From: Corynebacterium glaucum
GTDB taxonomy: Bacteria > Actinomycetota > Actinomycetes > Mycobacteriales > Mycobacteriaceae
Direction: 5' to 3'
Length of the DNA stretch: 64,000 nt
NCBI RefSeq assembly: GCF_030408855.1
Contig: NZ_CP047358.1
Coordinates: 992,001 to 1,056,000 of the forward strand
Part shown: positions 32,453 to 42,602 of the stretch, piece after piece
How the letters are laid out: each line of letters begins with the position of its first letter
Position numbering within the stretch: the first letter of the stretch is position 1
Made by a program: the position numbers and the translations under genes
Notes under the pieces: generated by a model
The model's input: only the letters and a program-made list of their open reading frames with translations
Database searches by the model: none
Told to the model about the DNA's origin: nothing

Positions 32453-34135
32453 TTACGGCACGACCGGCGCAAGTGCGGTGAGAATGTTGGTCTGCAGGAA
32501 GACCATCACGCAGACGGCAAGCAGGAACGCGAAGGACCACGGAACGACCTTCTTGAAGATCTCGGACTCCTTGCCCTCCATGTTCACCGAGGTTGCGGCG
32601 ATGGCGAGCGACTGCGGGGAGATCATCTTGCCCACGACACCACCGGTGGTGTTGGCCGCGAGCATGAGGTCCGGGTTGAGGTTCAGGCGGTCTGCTGCGG
32701 TGACCTGCAGGTTGGCAAACAGCGCGTTGGCGGAGGTGTCGGAGCCGGTGACGGCCACGCCGACCCAGCCAAGAACCGGGGCGAAGAACGCGAATGCCGG
32801 GCCGAGGTTGGCGAAGAACTCGCCGATAGTCACGGTCTGGCCGGAGTAGTTCATCACGAACGCGAGCGCGAGGACGAGGAAGATCGTCGCTGCAGACCAG
32901 CGCATGCGGTAGGCGGTGTCGCCGAACTCCTTGCCCACCTGGCCCCAGGTAAGCGGGTAGCGGCCGTCCTCGTCCCAGATCATGTAAATCACGGCCACGA
33001 TCAGGCCGGAGATGATCAGCAGGGTGCCCGGGTTGTTGATGTAGGCAAACGAGTAGTCGGTCTTGACCTCGCCGCCGGTGGCGTTGAGCAGCTTGCCGGT
33101 CTCGATGCCCGGCCAGGCGAATTTGATCTGGAAGCTCTTCAGCCAGTTCGGGATGGTGGTGCCCAGGTTCGCGAGGCCGAAGATGACCACGACGATGGCG
33201 TAGGGTAGCAGCGCCATCCACACGCGGTTGGCCGGCAGGTTGATCTCTTCGGCAGAGTGGCCGTCAACTTCGAGGCCGAGGCGCTCGCGCAGTTCCGGCA
33301 CGCCCTTCGGGGTCCAGAACCGCAGCAGCACAAAGGCCGCGCCGAGGGCGACGATGCAGGCCACCACGTCGGTGAGCTGGTACTGGAAGAAGTTCGAGGT
33401 CCACCACTGGGCGATGCCGAAGGAAAGGCCGATGACGAAGGCCGCCGGGGCGGTCTCCTTGACGCCGCGCCAGCCGTCGACAAGGAACGCGATGATGAAC
33501 GGCACGAAGAAGGCCAGGAACGGGGTCTGGTGGCCGACGATAGCGGCGATGTTCTCGGTCTGCTCGAGGCTGCGGCCGCCGACTTCGCCCGCGGTGGTGA
33601 TCGGAATCGCCACGGCACCGAAGGCCACCGGTGCGGTGTTGGCCAACAGCACGATGGTTGCGGCCTTCAGTGGCGGGATGCCCAGGGTGAGAATCATGGT
33701 GGCGGTAATTGCCACCGGTGCGCCGAAGCCGGCAAGCGCCTCAAGCAGGCCGCCGAAGCAGAACGCGATCAGCATCGCCTGGATGCGCACGTCACCGTTG
33801 CCCATCTTGTCAAAGACCAAACGCAGGTCTTCGAAGCGGCCGGAGGCCACGGTGATCTGGTAGAACCAGATCGCACTGAGGATGGTGAAGACGATGGGGA
33901 AGAGGCCGTAGAGGCCTCCGCGCAGCGCGGAGGACAAGGCCATGGCCGTGGGCATGTTGAAGCCGAGAATTGCAACCAGAATGGCCACAATCAGCGCGAC
34001 GAGTGCGGAGGTGTGCGCGCGGGCTTTGAGGCCCAGCAGCATGATGAAGAACGTGATCAGCGGCAAGGTAGAGACCAGTGCTGAGAGCCCGACGCTGCCT
34101 CCGACCGCGTCGGTGTACACCTGGAATTGGTCCAT
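32453..34135 (-). CDS. lldP: L-lactate permease
   Basis: A 560-residue lactate:proton symporter of the LctP family with 12 or more transmembrane helices. Landmarks: LIAFCFGGLLEALAGFGAPVAITATMIL, then ANTAPVAFGAVAIPI in the first half, and AVTGSDTSANALFANLQV with ANTTGGVVGKMISPQSLAIA in the second. It starts at ATG 34135 with AGGAG upstream. It is the first gene of the lactate operon; TTGCAC/GTGCAA half-sites in the promoter region suggest control by a GntR-type lactate regulator that is not encoded in this window. Confidence 0.95.
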   Translation of the reverse strand: MDQFQVYTDAVGGSVGLSALVSTLPLITFFIMLLGLKARAHTSALVALIVAILVAILGFNMPTAMALSSALRGGLYGLFPIVFTILSAIWFYQITVASGRFEDLRLVFDKMGNGDVRIQAMLIAFCFGGLLEALAGFGAPVAITATMILTLGIPPLKAATIVLLANTAPVAFGAVAIPITTAGEVGGRSLEQTENIAAIVGHQTPFLAFFVPFIIAFLVDGWRGVKETAPAAFVIGLSFGIAQWWTSNFFQYQLTDVVACIVALGAAFVLLRFWTPKGVPELRERLGLEVDGHSAEEINLPANRVWMALLPYAIVVVIFGLANLGTTIPNWLKSFQIKFAWPGIETGKLLNATGGEVKTDYSFAYINNPGTLLIISGLIVAVIYMIWDEDGRYPLTWGQVGKEFGDTAYRMRWSAATIFLVLALAFVMNYSGQTVTIGEFFANLGPAFAFFAPVLGWVGVAVTGSDTSANALFANLQVTAADRLNLNPDLMLAANTTGGVVGKMISPQSLAIAATSVNMEGKESEIFKKVVPWSFAFLLAVCVMVFLQTNILTALAPVVP

Positions 34136-34174
34136 GTACAAACTCCTACTTGTTAGGTGTGCGGTAGTGACCGG

Positions 34175-34240
34175 TTGCACGAGATCGCGCAACGTGCAAT
34201 CGAAGCGAATTATTGCACCTAGAGCATAGAATTCGTGCAT
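34175..34240. promoter_or_regulatory. Paired TTGCAC/GTGCAA half-sites upstream of lldP
   Basis: TTGCACG (34175-34181) and CGTGCAA (34193-34199) form a perfect 7-base inverted repeat. TTGCAC (34213-34218) and GTGCAT (34235-34240) form a second, looser one. Both lie 40-105 bases before the lldP start. They are candidate operators for the lactate regulator; the -10/-35 of lldP is not clear. Confidence 0.5.
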
Positions 34241-34369
34241 GATGGGTGTGCTGAATCTCCTATCGCGCACCCATCGGACAGTTGTCGCTGTACAGCCACC
34301 GTCTGGTGCCGCCACCGGGGGTAATCCGGAAGGCGGAGAGGGGGTAGTACGCGTGTATGTCGTGGGCGC

Positions 34370-34383
34370 TACACTTTCACCAC
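34370..34383 (+). promoter_or_regulatory. argS -10 element, leaderless start
   Basis: TACACT at 34370-34375 puts the transcription start at about 34382, one or two bases before the argS ATG at 34384. There is no ribosome site upstream of that ATG, consistent with a leaderless mRNA. The -35 is poor. Confidence 0.5.
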
Positions 34384-36036
34384 ATGACCCCAGCAGATCT
34401 TGCAACAACTGTCAGGCAAGTCACCGTCGATGTGCTGCGCGAGCGCGACCTTGACACCACCGCCGTCCCCGAAGCGGTCACCGTCGAGCGCCCCCGCAAC
34501 CCCGAGCACGGCGACTACGCCACCAACGTTGCGCTGCAGGTAGCCAAAAAGGTGGGCATGAACCCGCGCGAGCTCGCGCAGTTGCTGGCCGGCGTCTTGG
34601 CCAACCACCCGGCCATCGACACCGCCGAGATCGCCGGCCCAGGCTTTATCAACCTCCGCCTGGCCAGCGACGCGCAGGGCCAGCTCGTCGCCACCATCTT
34701 GGAAGCAGGGGAGCAGTTCGGGCACTCAAAGCTTTACGACGGCCAGGTGATCAACCTGGAATTTGTCTCAGCGAACCCCACCGGGCCGATCCACCTGGGC
34801 GGCACCCGCTGGGCGGCAGTCGGCGATTCGCTCGGCCGTGTGCTCGAGGCATCCGGCGCCAAGGTGACGCGGGAGTACTACTTCAACGACCACGGCGGGC
34901 AGATCGATCGCTTCGCTAGGTCCCTGGTTGCTGCTGCCAAGGGCGAGCCGACCCCGGAAGACGGTTACGGCGGTGGGTATATCCAAGACATTGCTCAAGT
35001 GATCGTCGATAAGCACCCTGAAGCTCTTGAGGGGGATGCCGCGACGGTGCAGGAAACCTTCCGGGCGGAGGGTGTGGAGCTGATGTTTGCGCAGATCAAG
35101 CGCTCGCTGCATGAGTTCGGCGTGGATTTTGACGTGTACTTCCACGAGAACTCGCTGTTTGAGTCGGGTGCGGTGGACAAGGCCGTGCAGACGCTGAAGG
35201 ACAACGGGAACCTCTATGAGGCGGAGGGCGCGTGGTGGCTGCGCTCGACGGACTTCGGCGATGACAAGGACCGTGTGGTGATTAAGTCGGACGGCGATGC
35301 CGCGTACATCGCCGGCGACATTGCGTACGTGGCCGACAAGTTTGACCGCGGCCACACGCTGGCGATTTACATGCTGGGCGCGGACCACCACGGCTACATC
35401 GCGCGTCTGCGTGCGGCGGCGCAGGCGCTGGGCTACGACGCGAACGACGTCGAGGTGCTGATCGGCCAGATGGTCAACCTGGTGCGCGACGGCGAGGCCG
35501 TGAGGATGTCCAAGCGTGCGGGCACCGTGATCACGCTCGAGGACCTGGTGGAGGCGATCGGCGTGGACGGCGCGCGGTACTCGCTCGTGCGCTCCTCGGT
35601 GGACTCCTCGTTGGATATTGACCTGGATCTGTGGCAGAAGCAGTCGAGCGACAACCCGGTGTACTACGTGCAGTACGGCCATGCGCGGCTGTGCTCGATC
35701 GACCGCAAGGCCGCTGAAGCGGGCGTCAGCGTTGAAGGCGCAAATCTCTCGCTGCTCACGCACGAGAAAGAAGGCGACCTGATCCGCACACTCGGCGAAT
35801 TCCCGGCCGTGGTCAAGGCCGCCGCCGAGCTGCGCGAGCCGCACCGCATCGCGCGCTACGCCGAGGAACTGGCCAGCGCCTTCCACAAGTTCTACGACTC
35901 GTGCCAGATCCTGCCCAAGGCCGGCGAGGACCCGCAGCCGATCCACGGCGCGCGCCTCGCGCTGGCGCAGGCGACCCGGCAGGTGCTGGCGAACGCGCTG
36001 GGCATGCTCGGTGTCAGTGCGCCGGAGCGGATGTAG
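34384..36036 (+). CDS. argS: Arginyl-tRNA synthetase
   Basis: A 550-residue class I synthetase charging tRNA-Arg. The N-terminal additional domain ([18 protein letters not shown]) precedes the catalytic core with [20 protein letters not shown], where the HIGH motif appears as [14 protein letters not shown] and [16 protein letters not shown] (KMSK equivalent as RMSK) follow. The C-terminal anticodon-binding helices contain [35 protein letters not shown]. It is first gene of an argS-lysA pair (spacing 13 bases), a linkage well known in corynebacteria, where the pair is co-regulated by arginine and lysine. A CGTCGATAAGC copy is read I-V-D-K-H. Confidence 0.97.
   Translation: MTPADLATTVRQVTVDVLRERDLDTTAVPEAVTVERPRNPEHGDYATNVALQVAKKVGMNPRELAQLLAGVLANHPAIDTAEIAGPGFINLRLASDAQGQLVATILEAGEQFGHSKLYDGQVINLEFVSANPTGPIHLGGTRWAAVGDSLGRVLEASGAKVTREYYFNDHGGQIDRFARSLVAAAKGEPTPEDGYGGGYIQDIAQVIVDKHPEALEGDAATVQETFRAEGVELMFAQIKRSLHEFGVDFDVYFHENSLFESGAVDKAVQTLKDNGNLYEAEGAWWLRSTDFGDDKDRVVIKSDGDAAYIAGDIAYVADKFDRGHTLAIYMLGADHHGYIARLRAAAQALGYDANDVEVLIGQMVNLVRDGEAVRMSKRAGTVITLEDLVEAIGVDGARYSLVRSSVDSSLDIDLDLWQKQSSDNPVYYVQYGHARLCSIDRKAAEAGVSVEGANLSLLTHEKEGDLIRTLGEFPAVVKAAAELREPHRIARYAEELASAFHKFYDSCQILPKAGEDPQPIHGARLALAQATRQVLANALGMLGVSAPERM
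35004..35014 (+). repeat. CGTCGATAAGC motif, copy 8
   Basis: Inside argS, read I-V-D-K-H. Confidence 0.85.
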
Positions 36037-36049
36037 GAGGCGCCACCGC

Positions 36050-37408
36050 ATGGAAACCCAGTTTGCGGCGCAGGCCGCTATTGACGCGTTCAACGAGCTG
36101 CCCGCGCACGTGTGGCCGCGCAACGCCCGCCGCCAGGAAGACGGGGTGGTCACCATCGCGGGCGTGCCCCTGACGGAGATCGCCGAGGAATACGGCACGC
36201 CGGTCCTGGTGGTGGATGAGGACGACTTCCGCTCGCGCTGCCGCGACATGGCCGACGCGTTCGGTGGGCCCGCCAACGTGCACTACGCCTCGAAGGCGTT
36301 TCTGACCCGCCACATCGCGCGCTGGGTTGAAGAAGAAGGCCTGGCGTTGGACGTAGCCAGCGAGAACGAGCTGCGCATCGCGCTCGCCGCGGACTTTCCG
36401 GCGGAGCGCATCACGGTGCACGGCAACAACAAGTCGGCGACTTTCTTGCAGCTGTGCCTAGATTCCCGGGTTGGCCACGTGGTCATCGACTCGCACCAGG
36501 AACTCGCTGAGCTCGAGGCGCTCGCGCGCGAAGCCGGTGTGACCCAGGACGTCTTCGTCCGCGTGAAGCCGGGCGTGGACGCGCACACGCACGAGTTCAT
36601 CGCGACCAGCCACGAGGACCAGAAGTTCGGCCTCTCCTTGGCCTCCGGTTCCGCGTACAAAGCGGCGGTCGATGCGATCCGCTCGCCCCACCTTGAGCTG
36701 ACCGGCCTACACGCCCACGTGGGCTCGCAGGTCTTCGACGCCGAAGGTTTCAAGCTCGCCGCCCAGCGCGTGCTCGCGCTCTACGCCCAGATCTTCAAAG
36801 AGACTGGAGTAGCCCTCGGCTACCTTGACCTGGGTGGCGGCTACGGCATCGCCTACACCACCGAGGAGCTGCCGCTGGACGTACGCGCTGTCGCCGCGGA
36901 TCTGCTCAGCGAGGTTCAAGACGTCGCCGACGACCTCGGCATCGCCGCGCCGACCGTCGTCGTCGAGCCGGGCCGCGCAATCGCCGGCCCATCCACAGTC
37001 ACGGTCTACGCCGCTGGCGTGGTCAAGGACGTCCACACCTCCTACACCACCACGCGCCGCTACATCGCCGTCGACGGCGGCATGAGCGACAACATTCGCC
37101 CCTCGCTGTACGCATCGCTTTACGACGGCCGCGTGGTCAACCGCTTCGCGGAAGGCGAGCCCACCCAGACCAGACTCGTCGGTTCCCACTGCGAATCGGG
37201 CGACATCCTGATCAACGACGCGATGTGGCCCGACGACATCGCGCGCGGCGACCTCATCGCACTGCCGGCCACCGGCGCCTACTGCTACGCCATGAGCTCG
37301 AACTACAACGCCTTCGGCCGCCCCGCGGTGGTCGCGGTGCGCGCCGGGCGGGTCAAGCCGATGGTGCGCCGCGAGACCGTCGAGGACATTTTGGCCCGCG
37401 AATACTAG
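36050..37408 (+). CDS. lysA: Diaminopimelate decarboxylase
   Basis: A 452-residue PLP enzyme making L-lysine from meso-diaminopimelate. The alanine-racemase-like barrel carries the PLP lysine in [27 protein letters not shown] and DLGGGYGI bind phosphate, EPGRAI is conserved, and the C-terminal Cys of SHCESGDIL supplies the partner active site. [15 protein letters not shown] closes the domain. ATG 36050 lies 10 bases after an AGGAGG box that overlaps the argS stop (ATGTAGGAGG). Meso-DAP is also the cell-wall cross-linker here, so the enzyme sits at the wall/lysine branch. Confidence 0.97.
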   Translation: METQFAAQAAIDAFNELPAHVWPRNARRQEDGVVTIAGVPLTEIAEEYGTPVLVVDEDDFRSRCRDMADAFGGPANVHYASKAFLTRHIARWVEEEGLALDVASENELRIALAADFPAERITVHGNNKSATFLQLCLDSRVGHVVIDSHQELAELEALAREAGVTQDVFVRVKPGVDAHTHEFIATSHEDQKFGLSLASGSAYKAAVDAIRSPHLELTGLHAHVGSQVFDAEGFKLAAQRVLALYAQIFKETGVALGYLDLGGGYGIAYTTEELPLDVRAVAADLLSEVQDVADDLGIAAPTVVVEPGRAIAGPSTVTVYAAGVVKDVHTSYTTTRRYIAVDGGMSDNIRPSLYASLYDGRVVNRFAEGEPTQTRLVGSHCESGDILINDAMWPDDIARGDLIALPATGAYCYAMSSNYNAFGRPAVVAVRAGRVKPMVRRETVEDILAREY

Positions 37409-37433
37409 CTGCCTTTCGCGTCGGAACACCCAG

Positions 37434-37439
37434 TACACT
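37434..37439 (+). promoter_or_regulatory. hom -10 element
   Basis: TACACT, followed by a leader of about 50 bases with a good AACGAGGAG ribosome site before ATG 37495. The -35 region (near 37411-37416) is weak, as often in corynebacteria. Confidence 0.4.
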
Positions 37440-37494
37440 GACTCCGGACTAATCCATCTTGATCCACTGAAAAACAACGAGGAGTGCACCACGC

Positions 37495-38844
37495 ATGAGC
37501 GTCGTAAGCGCTGAGAGCAACGGCAATTACCCAGGCAAGGGCGTTGGCGAACCGGTTGGTGTCGCCATTCTGGGCAAGGGCACCGTGGGTACCGGCGTGC
37601 TGCGCCTGCTCTCGGAGTTCTCGCACAACCTCGAACAACGCATTGGTGGGCCGCTGGAGGTCCGTGGCGTCGCGGTATCGAACGTCGATAAGCATAAGGA
37701 TGCTCCGGAAGCTGCGGGCCTGTACCTGACTGACAACGCGCTCGAGCTGATCGAGCGAGACGATGTTGACGTGGTTGTCGAGGTCATCGGTGGCATTGAT
37801 TACCCGCGTGAGCTGGTGCTGAAGGCGCTGCGTGCAGGCAAATCCGTAGTCACGGCGAACAAGGCACTGGTGGCCGCGCACGGTTCGGAGCTTGCCGACG
37901 CCGCGAACGAGGCCGGCGTGGACCTCTACTACGAGGCTGCGGTGGCGGCGGCGATTCCTGTGGTGGGCATGCTGCGGCGCTCGTTGGCCGGTGACCAGGT
38001 GCAGCGCATCTCCGGCATTGTCAACGGCACAACCAACTTCATCCTGGATGCGATGGCGTCCACGGGCGCGAGCTACGAAGACGCGCTGGCGGAAGCGACG
38101 CGACTGGGCTACGCCGAGGCAGACCCGACCGCGGACGTAGAGGGCCACGACGCGGCGTCGAAGGCCGCGATTCTCGCATCCATGGGCTTCCACACCCGCG
38201 TGACCTTTGACGATGTCTACTGCGAGGGCATCACTGGCATTACAGCCGAGGACATTGCGGCGGCGGCGAAGGCGAACCAGACCATCAAGCTGTTGGCGAT
38301 CTGCGAGCGCCTGGTGAACGAGGACGGCACCACCCGTGCCGTGAACGCGCGCGTGCACCCGACGCTGGTGCCCAACGAGCACCCGCTGGCGAGCGTGGAC
38401 AAGAGCTACAACGCGATCTTCGTCGAGGCCGAGGCCGCCGGGCGCCTCATGTTCTACGGCAACGGTGCCGGTGGCGCGCCGACCGCGTCCGCGGTGCTCG
38501 GCGACCTGGTCGGCGCCGCCCGCAACAAGATCCACGGTGGCCGCGCACCAGCGGAAAACCCGTACGCGAACTACGAAGTCGTGGGATTTGAAGAAGTGGA
38601 AACCCGCTACCACGTGAATATGACGGTCAACGATCGCGTCGGCGTGCTCGCTGACTTGGCGCGAATGTTCTCCGAGGCCGACGTGTCGCTGTCCGCGGTC
38701 CGCCAGGAGGAATCCGGCAACGAGGCCCACCTGATCGTGGTTACGCACAAGGCGCGCGAGAAGAACTTGCATGAGATCGTGCAGCGCTTGAGTGATCACG
38801 ACGACGTGATCGCCGTGAACTCCGTGCTTCGCCTGCACGACTAG
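37495..38844 (+). CDS. hom: Homoserine dehydrogenase
   Basis: A 449-residue NAD(P)H-dependent enzyme reducing aspartate semialdehyde to homoserine. The Rossmann motif is [13 protein letters not shown] (about residues 23-35). [26 protein letters not shown] and [29 protein letters not shown] carry the catalytic Asp/Lys. The C-terminal ACT domain begins at [22 protein letters not shown]. The Gly in DRVGVLAD (residue 383) aligns with Gly378 of C. glutamicum Hom, whose replacement abolishes threonine feedback inhibition; here it is wild type. It is first gene of hom-thrB (10 bases apart). A CGTCGATAAGC copy is read N-V-D-K-H. Confidence 0.97.
   Translation: MSVVSAESNGNYPGKGVGEPVGVAILGKGTVGTGVLRLLSEFSHNLEQRIGGPLEVRGVAVSNVDKHKDAPEAAGLYLTDNALELIERDDVDVVVEVIGGIDYPRELVLKALRAGKSVVTANKALVAAHGSELADAANEAGVDLYYEAAVAAAIPVVGMLRRSLAGDQVQRISGIVNGTTNFILDAMASTGASYEDALAEATRLGYAEADPTADVEGHDAASKAAILASMGFHTRVTFDDVYCEGITGITAEDIAAAAKANQTIKLLAICERLVNEDGTTRAVNARVHPTLVPNEHPLASVDKSYNAIFVEAEAAGRLMFYGNGAGGAPTASAVLGDLVGAARNKIHGGRAPAENPYANYEVVGFEEVETRYHVNMTVNDRVGVLADLARMFSEADVSLSAVRQEESGNEAHLIVVTHKAREKNLHEIVQRLSDHDDVIAVNSVLRLHD
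37683..37693 (+). repeat. CGTCGATAAGC motif, copy 9
   Basis: Inside hom, read N-V-D-K-H. Confidence 0.85.
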
Positions 38845-38854
38845 GGGAGAGGCG

Positions 38855-39808
38855 ATGTCTGCGCTAGAGAAGACCGCACTTGAAGTCGGCCTGAAAGCTA
38901 CCGTCCGCGTGCCGGGTTCCTCCGCGAACCTCGGCCCCGGCTTTGACACCCTCGGCCTGGCGCTGGGGATCTACGACACCGTCGAAGTGGAGGTCACCGA
39001 CTCCGGCTTGGAGATTGAGATCCACGGCGAAGGCGCCGACGACCTGCCGCGCGACGAGTCGCACCTGGTCGTGCGCGCCATACGCTCGGGTTTGGACGCC
39101 GCCGGCGTGACCGCGCCAGGTTTGCGCGTGGTGTGCCACAACACGATTCCGCAGTCCCGCGGCCTCGGCTCCTCGGCCGCCGCAGCAGTCGCCGGAGTCG
39201 TCGCCGCAAATACGCTGGCAGGTTCGCCGCTTGACGACGACGCGGTGGTGCAGCTTTCCTCCGAGTTCGAGGGCCATCCGGATAACGCCGGCGCCTCGGT
39301 CGTGGGCGGGGCAGTCGTCTCCTGGACCGACATTCCGGTCGACGGCCACTCGAAGCCGCAGTACCGAGCAGTGCGGATCCCGGTAGACACGTCGATACGC
39401 GGCGTGGCGCTCGTGCCGAACTTTCATGCCTCGACCGATGCCGTGCGCGAGGTGCTGCCTTCGCACGTCACCCACATCGACGCACGCTTCAACGTCTCGC
39501 GCACCGCGGTGATGACCGCAGCGCTGCAGTCCCATCCCGAGTTGCTCTGGGAAGGCACCCGCGACCGCCTACACCAGCCGTACCGCTCCGACGTTCTGCC
39601 CGTCACTGCTGAGTGGGTCAACCGATTGCGTAACCGGGGTTACGCCGCGTACCTTTCTGGCGCCGGCCCGACCGCGATGGTGCTGCTTACCGGCGAAGTC
39701 GACGAGACTTTGAGCAGTTTGCTTAACGACGCCCGCGCCGCCGGCCTCACAGTGCACGAACTAGAAGTAGCGGGACCGGCGACCGCCGAGCTCAGCCGAG
39801 GTGGGTGA
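38855..39808 (+). CDS. thrB: Homoserine kinase
   Basis: A 317-residue GHMP kinase phosphorylating homoserine for threonine synthesis. It has the N-terminal [21 protein letters not shown], the ATP-binding loop [32 protein letters not shown] and the C-terminal [13 protein letters not shown], in the usual order. It starts at ATG 38855, 10 bases after the hom stop, with GGGGAGAGG as ribosome site. thrC is not adjacent, as in C. glutamicum. Confidence 0.97.
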   Translation: MSALEKTALEVGLKATVRVPGSSANLGPGFDTLGLALGIYDTVEVEVTDSGLEIEIHGEGADDLPRDESHLVVRAIRSGLDAAGVTAPGLRVVCHNTIPQSRGLGSSAAAAVAGVVAANTLAGSPLDDDAVVQLSSEFEGHPDNAGASVVGGAVVSWTDIPVDGHSKPQYRAVRIPVDTSIRGVALVPNFHASTDAVREVLPSHVTHIDARFNVSRTAVMTAALQSHPELLWEGTRDRLHQPYRSDVLPVTAEWVNRLRNRGYAAYLSGAGPTAMVLLTGEVDETLSSLLNDARAAGLTVHELEVAGPATAELSRGG

Positions 39809-39873
39809 AATCAGGGTCGATATCGGGGCAATCCCCGTTGTCCAACTGCATGTCCCAAGATTGACTTAAAGGT

Positions 39874-41196
39874 ATGACCGCACCGCACGCTGACACTCCC
39901 GCCCGCACGCAGAAGCGCACCCTGCCCACATCCGCGAAGGTGCGGTATCTTGCCCCAGACGTCGCACGCGGTGTGGCACTTCTCGGGATTGCACTTGCCA
40001 ATGTGGTCACCGCCTGGCTACCCGGGCACGCAAACTTCCCCTACTACTACGGTGGTGACATTAGCGACCCGAGCGCGCTGGACAAGGTGCTCATCGTCTT
40101 TCAGACGATGTTCGTGCACGTGCGCGGGCTACCGATGTTCTCGACGCTACTCGGGGTGGGGATTGGCATGATTACTGCCAGCCAGCTCTCTAAGGGCAGG
40201 TCGGTGAAATCGACTCGGCGGCTGCTTTGGCGTCGATACGCGTGGCTCATGGTTTTCGGTGTGCTCCACGCCGCGCTGCTGTTCTGGGGCGACATCATGA
40301 CCACGTACGGAGTTATCGGCCTGCTCATGGGATTGTTGATCACCCGAAGTGACAAGTTCTTGAAGGTCACCGCGGTGGTGGTCTACATCGTGGCGTCGAT
40401 AGTGATGCTTGTGGCTGGCTACTTTCTTACCGAACATTTCAAGTCGGCGGTCTCCGGGACCGAGCTGATGCCACCGGTTGAAACTGGGGTGCCGCAGTCG
40501 TGGAACGAGCTCGTGGAAAACCTGGTTGGTGCCGTGTTCGGAATCGCCGGTGGGCTCTTCGCTGCGCTATCGCTGCTCCCGATCGTTCTGGTGGGATTCG
40601 TGTGGGGACGAAGCGGCGTGTTCGCCGACATCGATGCGCACCGACGAATGCTGCTGCGGTGGGTTTGGGTTGCGGCCGCGGTGATCCTGTTGAACGGTTT
40701 GCCCGTCGGTCTCGCAGCCATCGGGGTGTTGCCGCACGCGTGGTCTGAACCGCTGTTCATGCTGGTACAGGTGGTTGGCGTGCTCACTGGCCCAGGTATC
40801 CTCGCGGCCATTGCACTTCTGGTGCAGCCTGTGCAGCGCCGAGTGGCAGAAGCTGGAATCCCCAGGTGGCTTTACCCGTTCAACGCTTTGGGCAAGCGGT
40901 CGATGAGCGGCTACATCATGCAGTCGGTGATCTTCGTGCTGGTGGTCCAGTTCGTGTCGTACTCCTACCTCGAGTGGATGACCATTGCCGAGAAGATGCT
41001 GCTGGGTGTTGGAGTGTGGCTGGTCACCCTGGTGCTGGCGACGCTACTCGAGCTCGCGGGGCTGCCGGGCCCGTTCGAATGGGCGCACCGCCGCTTGAGC
41101 TACAGAGAGCCGAGGCGGAAGCGGAAGCAAAGGCGCGGTGTCGAGCAAGAGCAAGCTCCGGTACTTACGTCACCACAGCCGGCCGGGCCGCAGTAG
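39874..41196 (+). CDS. DUF418 membrane protein (copy 1)
   Basis: A 440-residue polytopic membrane protein with about ten helices. RYLAPDVARGVALLGIALANV is the DUF418 N-terminal signature (R-x-x-x-x-D-x-x-R-G-x-x-x-L-G-I). TRRLLWRRYAWLMVFGVLHAALLFWGDIMTTYGVIGLLMG follows, and the C-terminal half has NALGKRSMSGYIMQSVI and ELAGLPGPFEWAHRRLSY. The family is related to acyltransferase-3-like membrane proteins but has no proven function. A basic, Gln-rich tail (RKRKQRRGVEQEQ) follows the last helix. A second paralogue starts about 130 bases downstream. Confidence 0.88.
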   Translation: MTAPHADTPARTQKRTLPTSAKVRYLAPDVARGVALLGIALANVVTAWLPGHANFPYYYGGDISDPSALDKVLIVFQTMFVHVRGLPMFSTLLGVGIGMITASQLSKGRSVKSTRRLLWRRYAWLMVFGVLHAALLFWGDIMTTYGVIGLLMGLLITRSDKFLKVTAVVVYIVASIVMLVAGYFLTEHFKSAVSGTELMPPVETGVPQSWNELVENLVGAVFGIAGGLFAALSLLPIVLVGFVWGRSGVFADIDAHRRMLLRWVWVAAAVILLNGLPVGLAAIGVLPHAWSEPLFMLVQVVGVLTGPGILAAIALLVQPVQRRVAEAGIPRWLYPFNALGKRSMSGYIMQSVIFVLVVQFVSYSYLEWMTIAEKMLLGVGVWLVTLVLATLLELAGLPGPFEWAHRRLSYREPRRKRKQRRGVEQEQAPVLTSPQPAGPQ

Positions 41197-41206
41197 GCGG
41201 ATTGAC

Positions 41207-41268
41207 ATTCCGCGGCGCGGAATTCTGCCGCGCGGAAAATCGCTACGCCGATTCCGCCGCGCGGAATC
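41207..41268. repeat. Cluster of GATTCCGC palindromes (REP-like)
   Basis: ATTCCGC-GGC-GCGGAAT (41207-41223) and GATTCCGC-CGC-GCGGAATC (41250-41268) are near-perfect hairpins with 3-base loops. A degenerate third copy (TGCCGCGCGGAAAAT) lies between them. The arms match the inverted repeat at 9500-9534. They sit exactly between the two DUF418 paralogues. Confidence 0.8.
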
Positions 41269-41324
41269 TTGTGGAGCCCCAGACTCGTCGCGCGCGAAGC
41301 TAGGTTCTGAGTTTCAATGATCGC

Positions 41325-42602
41325 GTGCCCAAGACACGCGTGACCCAACAAACCGCTGCCCACCAGGCATCGGTCAGCGCGCGCTACCTTGCTCCGGATG
41401 TAGCCCGCGGCCTCGCATTGCTCGGCATCATCATGGCAAACACCATGACCGGTTGGTTCAACATCTGGCCGGTGAAGTATTCCGCAGGTTCTGAGACGCC
41501 GGATCCTCTTGAACAGGCATGCATCGTCTTTGAAGCGGTGTTTCTACATAACCGCGGCCTGCCGATGTTCATAACGCTCTTCGGGGTAGGGGTGGCCTTC
41601 ATCGTTCAACGGGAGCTGGCTCGCGGTAAGTCTGTGAGTCAGGTGCGGTGGCTTCTTGCACGCCGTTCCTTCTGGCTCATTGTGCTTGGGATTCTGCACG
41701 CATCGTTGCTTTACGAAGGCGACGTGATCCTCATCTACGGATCGATGACCTTCATCTTGATGTGGCTCATCACCCTGAGCGATAAATCACTCAGAAAGGT
41801 GGTCTTTCTTCTGGTTGCACTGACCGGAGTGGTGTTCCTTCCAATGATCATTGGATCGTTCAGATCTACCCTGGTGGTCGGCTCAGGTGAGGTCATTCCT
41901 TCCCACGCGCTGCCCTGGAGCATCGAAAACTTCGGCTTCCGGTTGGAAGAGGCCCTTTGGGGAGTTTTGCTTACCCCGCTCGTGGCGGTGTTTTGGCTCC
42001 CACTCATGTTGATCGGTTTCATGTGGGGCAGGGCCGGGGTCTTCGCTGATGTTGACGCTCACCGCGGCATGCTTTCACACTGGGCTATCGCCGCCGCGGC
42101 AGTGATGATCTGCGTCGGTATTCCGGTTGGGTTCGAAGCCGCGGGCATCGTTTCGGCTGGATGGTTCCACTTTTTCCGCAACATCGACGGTGCACTCACG
42201 ATTGTGCTTGGACCGGGCATTCTCGCGATGATCACGCTTGCGGTACAGCCGGTGCAACGCGCTGTTGCTTCGTCCGGCGTCCCATTGTGGCTAGTACCGG
42301 TGGTTGCATTGGGCAAGCGCTCCTTGAGCGGCTATCTCGTGCAACACATCATCACGGCGACAATCATCGAAGCAGTCCCGACCAGCACGCTTGAAGCGCT
42401 TGAACGGCCTCAGTTTCTGCTTCTGGCGTTCCTCATCTGGCTCACTACGTTAACCCTGGCGACGCTTCTTGAACTTGCCCGTCTCCCCGGACCTTTCGAG
42501 TGGATCCACCGCCGGCTCACCTACGGCGCCACCTGGAAAGAGCGCGGGCTGGTGACTACTGCGCCTCCCGCGAGCGGTTACCCGGTCCCGGCAACGCGAT
42601 AA
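41325..42602 (+). CDS. DUF418 membrane protein (copy 2)
   Basis: A 425-residue paralogue of the preceding protein with the same architecture: RYLAPDVARGLALLGIIMANTM at the N-terminus, LIVLGILHASLLYEGDVILIYGSMTFILM, LIGFMWGRAGVFADVDAHRGML, VALGKRSLSGYLVQHII and ELARLPGPFEWIHRRLTYG. The start is GTG 41325, the first good codon before the conserved block; there is no strong ribosome site. Its last 47 bases overlap the 3' end of the convergent ligase gene. Neither copy shows a known enzymatic motif beyond the DUF418 core. Confidence 0.87.
   Translation: MPKTRVTQQTAAHQASVSARYLAPDVARGLALLGIIMANTMTGWFNIWPVKYSAGSETPDPLEQACIVFEAVFLHNRGLPMFITLFGVGVAFIVQRELARGKSVSQVRWLLARRSFWLIVLGILHASLLYEGDVILIYGSMTFILMWLITLSDKSLRKVVFLLVALTGVVFLPMIIGSFRSTLVVGSGEVIPSHALPWSIENFGFRLEEALWGVLLTPLVAVFWLPLMLIGFMWGRAGVFADVDAHRGMLSHWAIAAAAVMICVGIPVGFEAAGIVSAGWFHFFRNIDGALTIVLGPGILAMITLAVQPVQRAVASSGVPLWLVPVVALGKRSLSGYLVQHIITATIIEAVPTSTLEALERPQFLLLAFLIWLTTLTLATLLELARLPGPFEWIHRRLTYGATWKERGLVTTAPPASGYPVPATR

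Noticed and set aside
33257..34084. Plus-strand frames opposite lldP
   Set aside because: Low-complexity, charged translations with no family; lldP is unambiguous.
41207..41268. Pentapeptide-repeat protein coded by the palindrome cluster
   Set aside because: FRAAEF-like reading exists on both strands for only a few units and has no start; palindromic DNA structure explains it better.
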